Shown piece by piece: positions 59,593-64,000 of a stretch of DNA of 64,000 nt. The stretch is from positions 806,001 to 870,000 of the forward strand of contig NZ_SJSL01000001.1 in the NCBI RefSeq assembly GCF_004331695.1, read 5' to 3'. The first letter of the stretch is position 1. The number at the start of each line of letters is the position of its first letter. This DNA comes from Pedobacter psychroterrae. GTDB lineage: Bacteria; Bacteroidota; Bacteroidia; Sphingobacteriales; Sphingobacteriaceae. Both the position numbers and the translations under genes were made by a program. A model generated the notes under the pieces. It did no database searches and had not been told where the DNA came from. It saw only the letters and a list, made by a program, of their open reading frames with translations.

Positions 59593-60294
59593 ATGAAAAT
59601 AACAAACAATTTCAAATCTATAACGAAAACCTTCATTGCCGTACTTGCATTGTCAATGGCATTGGTTGCATGTAAAAAAGACGATCCTCAGCCTCAGCAA
59701 ATATCTGGTCTTAAAGTAATCAATGCTTTTGCAGATACCCTGTCTTTGGACTTTGTAATCGATCAGACAATCATCAATACCAATCCGTTTAAGTATAATG
59801 TTAAATCAGCCTACTTAAACCTGTATCCTGGTACCAGAACTATTGGAATTGCCAAAAGAAAAGCGAACAAATTTTTAGCTTCACAGTCTTTTCCTCTTGT
59901 GCAGGGTAAAGGATATTCATTTTTTGTATTGGACACTTTGTCTACCAACACCAAGAAGTTCCTTTTAATTGAAGATGATCTTTCAGCTCCTGCAACGGAC
60001 AAAGCTAAAGTTCGTTTTATCAACCTGAGTAAAGATGCACCTGCTTTAAATTTGGGAATTCAAGGAAAAGATACAGATCTTTTTACCAATAAAGCATTCT
60101 ATGAATATACTGCTTTTAGTGCTGTTGATCCGGGAGAGAGTGTAACTTTCAATATCAAGGAAAACACTACTGTTAAAGCTACTTTGCCAAACGTAAAAAT
60201 CGAAAAGGGTAAAACCTATACGATTTATGCCAAAGGCCTTAAAGATGCTACTATTGATAGTCTGAAATTTAGGGGCGATATTTATACTCATTAA
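59593..60294 (+). CDS. DUF4397-domain lipoprotein
   Basis: The 233-residue protein has a lipoprotein signal (LSMALVACKKDD, lipobox Cys at about 27). DUF4397 is a beta-sandwich domain; here it covers about 35-220: GLKVINAFADTLSLDFVIDQTIIN, LYPGTRTIGIAKR, KARFINLSKDAPALNLGIQG and TFNIKENTTVKATLPNVKIEKGKTYTIYAKG. Such lipoproteins of Bacteroidota are surface or periplasm located with unknown ligand. The gene is flanked by the GTTAA palindrome and a terminator, so it is a single-gene transcript. The ECF sigma gene follows after 103 bp. Confidence 0.9.
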   Translation: MKITNNFKSITKTFIAVLALSMALVACKKDDPQPQQISGLKVINAFADTLSLDFVIDQTIINTNPFKYNVKSAYLNLYPGTRTIGIAKRKANKFLASQSFPLVQGKGYSFFVLDTLSTNTKKFLLIEDDLSAPATDKAKVRFINLSKDAPALNLGIQGKDTDLFTNKAFYEYTAFSAVDPGESVTFNIKENTTVKATLPNVKIEKGKTYTIYAKGLKDATIDSLKFRGDIYTH

Positions 60295-60312
60295 TACAAA
60301 ATGTTGAATTAG

Positions 60313-60347
60313 AGGTTGTTCTGGTGTTTCGTCAGAACAGCCTTTAT
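60313..60347 (+). terminator. Intrinsic terminator after the DUF4397 gene
   Basis: AGGTTGTTCTG (60313-60323) pairs with CAGAACAGCCT (60333-60343), with one wobble, around a 9-nt loop, followed by TTTAT. Confidence 0.8.
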
Positions 60348-60397
60348 CAATTACATTATATGGCTGACACGAAAATCCTTAATTTCAGTAAGACAGA

Positions 60398-60967
60398 ATG
60401 CTCAAATTTGAGGAAGTTATAAGAGGGTGTTTAAGAAACGACAACAAGAGTAAAGAGATGGTTTATAAATCATACTATGGCTATTTAATTGGCGTAATTT
60501 TGAGGTATGTAAATGAAAGAAATGATGCCGAAGAATTGGTAAACGATAGTTTTATTAAGATTTTTAAGAATATTGGACAGTTTAGTTTTCCCAAAAACGA
60601 GGCTGAAGCACAAAAAGCCTTTAAGGGCTGGATGGCCAGGATTTCATCGCGTACTGCTATTGATTTTTTACGGACTAAGAAAACCCACCTTTACGTAGAT
60701 GATATTACCGAACAACAACAACCAATAACATCAGTGAACGCCATTACTCATTTAAATGTTCAGGATATTTTAAAACTCCTCAATGCGTTGCCCGAAGTGC
60801 AGCGTTTAGTGTTTAATATGTATGAAATTGAAGGGTTCTCACACGATGAGATCTCTAAAATGCTAAATATACCGGAAAGCTCCTGCAGGGTTTATCTGAC
60901 CAGGGCAAAAAATAAATTAAGAAACTTGTATTCGAAAACTTTAACTAATTCATATGCGGCCAGTTGA
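60398..60967 (+). CDS. ECF-type RNA polymerase sigma factor
   Basis: The 189-residue sigma-70 family factor has region 2 (about 20-90, with YLIGVILRYVNERNDAEELVNDSFIKIFKNI binding -10) and region 4 (about 120-180, with LPEVQRLVFNMYEIEGFSHDEISKMLNIPESSCRVYLTRAKNKL binding -35). The small size and lack of region 3 define an ECF factor. The next gene, overlapping by 14 nt, encodes a membrane-anchored protein that may be its partner. No known target promoter was identified. Confidence 0.93.
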   Translation: MLKFEEVIRGCLRNDNKSKEMVYKSYYGYLIGVILRYVNERNDAEELVNDSFIKIFKNIGQFSFPKNEAEAQKAFKGWMARISSRTAIDFLRTKKTHLYVDDITEQQQPITSVNAITHLNVQDILKLLNALPEVQRLVFNMYEIEGFSHDEISKMLNIPESSCRVYLTRAKNKLRNLYSKTLTNSYAAS

Positions 60968-62213
60968 TCATATGAAACCATCTGAAGACGAGGTAATCGC
61001 CCACATAAAAGATAGCCTGGCTACTTATGAGGAGGTTTATGCTCCAGGTGCATGGGAACACTTCAGTAAAAAGGAAAGTAACAGGCCTGGACTGGTAATC
61101 TGGATAGGCCGTTTAAGCAGCGCTGCCGCAGTTGTTTTAATTGGAATGGCTTTGTTCTGGTTTACTAACAGCACTCAGGTTAACGTGCCGGTAAATGTGT
61201 CGCAGGGAAATCCTCAGGATGTTGCCGGGCTTAAACCAAGTATTGCGCCAGAGGGTAAAGAAGTTACCCCCGCTTATAGTCCATTAGATTTGACAATTGA
61301 GCAGTCAGTAAAAAAAGAATTGCCAGTTATAGGCCAACCGGAAGAAATAGCGAAAAATCCGGAAAGTGGCCTTGTTGCAATGGTTCAAGTTCCGGAGGAG
61401 GTTAAGCAAGTGGCTTCCCAGTTAAATGCTGCCACAGTAGTTGCCAGTACGGGGATAGCGCAAGAGGCTAAGACGCAGGAGGAACCAAAAAAATCTTCTT
61501 TTGAGGAATTTTTAAAAGATGAGGCTAATAAAATTGTCCCGTCTGAAAAAACAGCCAAGGTGGCAGTTAAGGAAAATAACAAGTGGGCCGTAGGCGTAGT
61601 TGTTTCACCTTCTTTTGGCAATGCCGGAAAGCTAAACATGGGTTATGGTGTAAGTATGGGCTATGCCTTGTCTGATAAAGTCTCTCTTAACTCCGGCATC
61701 TCCTATAATGAGATGGCCGCATCGAGAAGCGTTGGTAACCCGTTAGAAATGGCCTCACCTGGCAGCAATTCTGCAATCGCTGGTGAAAGTAAAAGTCTGG
61801 AGTCTATAGAGCAAAAAGTTACCGGGTTTGATATTCCGATAGACATTAAATACAATTTAAGCAAAAGCATATATGCAAACATTGGGGTTTCGGCCTTTGC
61901 TGTGATCGACCAGCAACGCAGCAATAATTATATCCAGGAAAGACTGGTAGACCGGTCGTCAGCATCCTTTGCCGGAAGTAATGAATTCAAGACGTTGATT
62001 GTCAGCGAAAAGGTAACTGAAAATGCGCCTGAATCAGAAAAAGAAAGCAATAATTATATCGGGTTTTACAACTTTTCATTCGGGTATAAGCAAAAGGTTG
62101 CTAAGGACAAATCTATCTCTATAGAACCCTTTATGAAAGTGCCGATGAGAGAGGTAACTAAAGATAACCTTAGGTTGATGGGAACCGGAGTAAAGCTAAA
62201 ATTCGATTTTTAA
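60954..62213 (+). CDS. Membrane-anchored protein with C-terminal beta-barrel-like domain, possible sigma regulator
   Basis: The 419-residue protein has a cytoplasmic N-terminus (about 1-44, with YEEVYAPGAWEHFSKKES), one membrane helix (about 48-66, LSSAAAVVLIGMALFWF), a long low-complexity linker rich in Pro, Glu, Ala (about 75-200), and a C-terminal part (about 205-419) of beta-strands typical of outer-membrane beta-barrels (WAVGVVVSPSFGNAGKLNMGYGVSMGYALS to LRLMGTGVKLKFDF). The inner-membrane anchor with barrel-like end is unusual but seen in Bacteroidota proteins encoded next to ECF sigma genes. It overlaps the sigma gene by 14 nt. An anti-sigma role is inference from position. Confidence 0.75.
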   Translation: MRPVDHMKPSEDEVIAHIKDSLATYEEVYAPGAWEHFSKKESNRPGLVIWIGRLSSAAAVVLIGMALFWFTNSTQVNVPVNVSQGNPQDVAGLKPSIAPEGKEVTPAYSPLDLTIEQSVKKELPVIGQPEEIAKNPESGLVAMVQVPEEVKQVASQLNAATVVASTGIAQEAKTQEEPKKSSFEEFLKDEANKIVPSEKTAKVAVKENNKWAVGVVVSPSFGNAGKLNMGYGVSMGYALSDKVSLNSGISYNEMAASRSVGNPLEMASPGSNSAIAGESKSLESIEQKVTGFDIPIDIKYNLSKSIYANIGVSAFAVIDQQRSNNYIQERLVDRSSASFAGSNEFKTLIVSEKVTENAPESEKESNNYIGFYNFSFGYKQKVAKDKSISIEPFMKVPMREVTKDNLRLMGTGVKLKFDF

Positions 62214-62214
62214 T

Positions 62215-62222
62215 TATCTTTG
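62215..62222 (+). promoter_or_regulatory. -7 element of the 83-residue gene
   Basis: TATCTTTG, 34 nt before the next ATG and immediately after the stop of the preceding gene. No good -33 motif. Confidence 0.5.
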
Positions 62223-62256
62223 TTGCATACCGGAACAAATTCTGACAAAGTAATTT

Positions 62257-62508
62257 ATGCAGCAACCCTTCGATATTGTAATAGGAAACATTGATTATGC
62301 CGTTTTTCCTGAAGGAAACGATACTTATGTGATTTTTAAAAATGGAAAAGAATACGTCTCCATTCAAAAAGACACGGACCTTCAATGGTTAAAATTAGAC
62401 CCTGAAACCGCTACTCCGATCTTTGAAACAGATCAGGAAATCAATAGCATAGGCCAGGCCATCCTTTCATACGTTCCGGAAGAAGAGGAAGACGAAGAAT
62501 TTGAGTAA
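62257..62508 (+). CDS. Small acidic protein, function unknown
   Basis: An 83-residue protein with a beta-rich core (FDIVIGNIDYAVFPEGNDTYVIFKNGKEYVSIQKD) and an acidic tail EEEEDEEFE. I do not recognise a family. It has a promoter element and precedes ruvX by 27 nt; a -7 element in that gap suggests ruvX is separately transcribed. Codon usage and length support a real gene. Confidence 0.75.
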   Translation: MQQPFDIVIGNIDYAVFPEGNDTYVIFKNGKEYVSIQKDTDLQWLKLDPETATPIFETDQEINSIGQAILSYVPEEEEDEEFE

Positions 62509-62520
62509 GCCCAATTTTGT

Positions 62521-62528
62521 TATCTTTG
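62521..62528 (+). promoter_or_regulatory. -7 element of ruvX
   Basis: TATCTTTG ends 7 nt before the ruvX ATG; a near-leaderless transcript is expected. The nearest TTG is 17 nt upstream, closer than the usual 19-21. Confidence 0.5.
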
Positions 62529-62535
62529 AAGTATT

Positions 62536-62952
62536 ATGGCAAGAATACTTTCATTTGACTATGGGACAAAGCGGATCGGGATTGCAGTAACAGATCCCTT
62601 GCAGATCATTGCAACTGGACTGGACACCATTCACCCCAAAGACATCCTGGAATACCTGAACAAATACCTTCTTAGAGAGCCTGTGGAGGCATTTGTTTTT
62701 GGCGACCCTAAGCAAATGGACGGATCTCCGTCTGATTCTGCCCAGCATGTCAAGGGCTTTGCCAGGAGTTTAAAAAAAATCTATCCCAACATTCCGCAAT
62801 ATTGGATTGACGAGCGCTTTACCTCTAAACTTGCGCAGCAGGCGATTATGCAAAGCGGACTGAAAAAGCATGACCGTCAAAACAAAGAACGGGTAGATAC
62901 CATTTCTGCTACGATCATTCTGCAATATTTTATGGAGCAACCACGTTTATAA
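62536..62952 (+). CDS. ruvX: RuvX/YqgF-family Holliday-junction resolvase
   Basis: The 138-residue YqgF protein has an RNase H-like fold: FDYGTKRIGIAVTDPL (first Asp), VFGDPKQMDGSP, YWIDERFTSKLAQQA (Glu) and RVDTISATIILQYF (last Asp). Members process pre-16S rRNA and have been proposed as Holliday-junction resolvases. It is 13 nt from the O-methyltransferase gene and has its own -7 element 8-15 nt upstream. Confidence 0.94.
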   Translation: MARILSFDYGTKRIGIAVTDPLQIIATGLDTIHPKDILEYLNKYLLREPVEAFVFGDPKQMDGSPSDSAQHVKGFARSLKKIYPNIPQYWIDERFTSKLAQQAIMQSGLKKHDRQNKERVDTISATIILQYFMEQPRL

Positions 62953-62964
62953 TTACATCAAAGT

Positions 62965-63600
62965 ATGAGCCTGATCAATGACGACATGCAGCAATTACTG
63001 ATGAAATACTGTGAGCCCGAAAGCGAACTGCTGCAAAGAATAGACAGAGAAACCAATCTGAAGGTGTTGATGCCCCGTATGCTATCGGGTCATTATCAGG
63101 GCAGGGTATTGAGCATGCTGAGCAAAATGCTTTCCCCTGCAAGAATTTTAGAGGTGGGTACTTTTACAGGATATGCTACCTTATGCCTGGCAGAAGGCCT
63201 TCAACCTGAGGGACTGATTTATACCCTTGACATCAATGAAGAGCTGGAGGATATGGTGAGGGCTAATTTTGCCCAATCGGCAGACAACCATAAGATCCGG
63301 TATATTATTGGCGATGCCAATCAAACCCTTGCTGCACTGGAGGAAATTTTTGACCTCGTATTTATTGATGCAGATAAAAAGAATAACGGAACCTATTACG
63401 ATCTGGTATTTGACAGGGTAAGGCCCGGAGGGCTCATTATTGTTGATAACGTACTATGGAGCGGCAAGGTACTTCATGCATCACAGGATAAAGACACAAA
63501 AAATATTACTAATTTTAACGATAAGATAGCCGCAGATCACCGTGTAGAAAAACTTATCCTGCCGGTCAGAGATGGTCTTTTCATTATCAGAAAAAAATAA
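62965..63600 (+). CDS. SAM-dependent O-methyltransferase
   Basis: The 211-residue protein is of the catechol-O-methyltransferase-like group 3 (Rossmann-like SAM domain): ILEVGTFTGYATLCLAEGL (about 69-87), YTLDINEELEDMV, YIIGDANQTL, LVFIDADKKNNGTYYDL (metal Asp) and LIIVDNVLWSGKVL. Known relatives methylate catechol-type phenols or caffeoyl-CoA; the substrate here is unknown. Its stop is 4 nt before the lipoprotein gene. Confidence 0.93.
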   Translation: MSLINDDMQQLLMKYCEPESELLQRIDRETNLKVLMPRMLSGHYQGRVLSMLSKMLSPARILEVGTFTGYATLCLAEGLQPEGLIYTLDINEELEDMVRANFAQSADNHKIRYIIGDANQTLAALEEIFDLVFIDADKKNNGTYYDLVFDRVRPGGLIIVDNVLWSGKVLHASQDKDTKNITNFNDKIAADHRVEKLILPVRDGLFIIRKK

Positions 63601-63604
63601 ATAT

Positions 63605-64000
63605 ATGAACAAAGGTATATTATCCCTGGCGCTGGCGCTACTTTTTTTGTCGGCCTGTAAGTCGAGAAAATACAGCCGCAGTAATAAACAGATCGAGAAG
63701 ACTGCTACCAAGGCCAATCCTGATTTTAAATCGCACACTACCCTGAGCTATATAGAGGCCTTTAAGTCTGTGGCTGTTGAGGAAATGAATAAATACGGGA
63801 TTCCTGCCAGTATTACGCTGGCACAGGGCATCATAGAATCCGGAAGTGGGAATAGCAGCCTTGCGAGGTTTGCCAACAATCATTTCGGGATCAAATGTAC
63901 CTCAGACTGGAAAGGGAAAGGCTATTATAAAGACGATGACAAAGCCGATGATTGTTTCAGGGTATATAAAGATGCAAGGGAATCTTACCGGGACCACTCT
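63605..64000 (+). CDS. Glucosaminidase-domain lipoprotein (3' end outside window)
   Basis: From ATG 63605 the reading frame stays open to the window end (132 codons). A lipoprotein signal ends LFLSACKS (lipobox Cys18). Residues about 50-132 match the start of a mannosyl-glycoprotein endo-beta-N-acetylglucosaminidase (glucosaminidase) domain: IEAFKSVAVEEMNKYGIPASITLAQGIIESGSG, then NHFGIKCTSDWKGKGYYKDDD. The catalytic Glu is in IIESGSG. Such enzymes cut cell-wall glycan. In Bacteroidota LysM repeats often follow downstream. It begins 4 nt after the O-methyltransferase stop. Confidence 0.9.
   Translation, partial: MNKGILSLALALLFLSACKSRKYSRSNKQIEKTATKANPDFKSHTTLSYIEAFKSVAVEEMNKYGIPASITLAQGIIESGSGNSSLARFANNHFGIKCTSDWKGKGYYKDDDKADDCFRVYKDARESYRDHS

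Overview
The window looks like a chromosomal segment from a Bacteroidota bacterium of the Sphingobacteriaceae, close to Pedobacter. The main reasons are the LpxC-FabZ fusion, a PorX-type response regulator with a PglZ domain, a long acidic tail on ribosomal protein S16, a HYC_CC_PP-like small protein, many secreted proteins whose signal peptides end just before Gln, and promoters of the Bacteroidota type (TTTG or TTG, about 20 nt, then TAnnTTTG). Placement at genus level is inference. Genes are densely packed and no intergenic gap exceeds 300 bp. I found no rRNA, tRNA, CRISPR array, insertion sequence or phage gene.

Layout. 1-7.7 kb: porX (cut by the window edge) diverges from an HD-domain phosphohydrolase. 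Then come the lipid A genes lpxD, lpxC/fabZ and lpxA, a lone ABC ATPase, efp, and 5-formyltetrahydrofolate cyclo-ligase. 7.8-13.4 kb: an OmpA-family protein faces the minus-strand run ppiase-xth-hutI-hutG. 13.5-16.1 kb: a cysteine-rich small protein, a secreted HMA protein, a predicted outer-membrane barrel and YceI, possibly a metal-related group. 16.2-21.1 kb: ygiD, an aldehyde dehydrogenase, a secreted FAD-like protein, and a peroxiredoxin-thioredoxin-small-protein operon. 21.2-28.3 kb: rmuC, a DAO-family oxidoreductase, a zinc metallopeptidase, apaG, dusB, and the overlapping trio CPBP protease-DUF2007-cdsA. 28.3-36 kb: mfd, small membrane proteins, Nif3, a zinc-ribbon coiled-coil protein and a TPR protein. 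35.9-44.4 kb: a FabH-like synthase, LUD protein, ftsH, rsfS, birA, a DsbD-like protein, pfkA and a deoxyribonucleotidase. 44.5-48.3 kb: the rpsP-rimM-trmD-rplS locus, interrupted by three small helix-turn-helix-like genes. 48.3-64 kb: an MscS channel, psd, hpt, an unusual AsmA-like/GT51 transglycosylase, Mrp and NifU (Fe-S assembly), def, an M16 protease, htpG, a DUF4397 lipoprotein, an ECF sigma factor overlapping a membrane-anchored barrel protein, ruvX, an O-methyltransferase and a truncated glucosaminidase lipoprotein.

How the genes fit together. Most are housekeeping: envelope lipid synthesis (lpx, cdsA, psd), translation (efp, S16, L19, rimM, trmD, rsfS, def), protein quality control (ftsH, htpG), DNA repair (mfd, xth, rmuC, ruvX), redox defence and Fe-S assembly.

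The least explained material is mostly non-coding. Two intergenic elements (about 16.1 kb and 28.0 kb) share one architecture with different sequences: short motifs repeated at exactly 11-nt spacing, arranged as long imperfect inverted repeats. A third long hairpin lies at 6.9-7.0 kb. Also notable are the tandem helix-turn-helix-like paralogues between trmD and rplS, an EF-P with Asn at the loop tip, and an 11-bp inverted repeat enclosing the start codon of the deoxyribonucleotidase. I saw no clear defence system or biosynthetic cluster.
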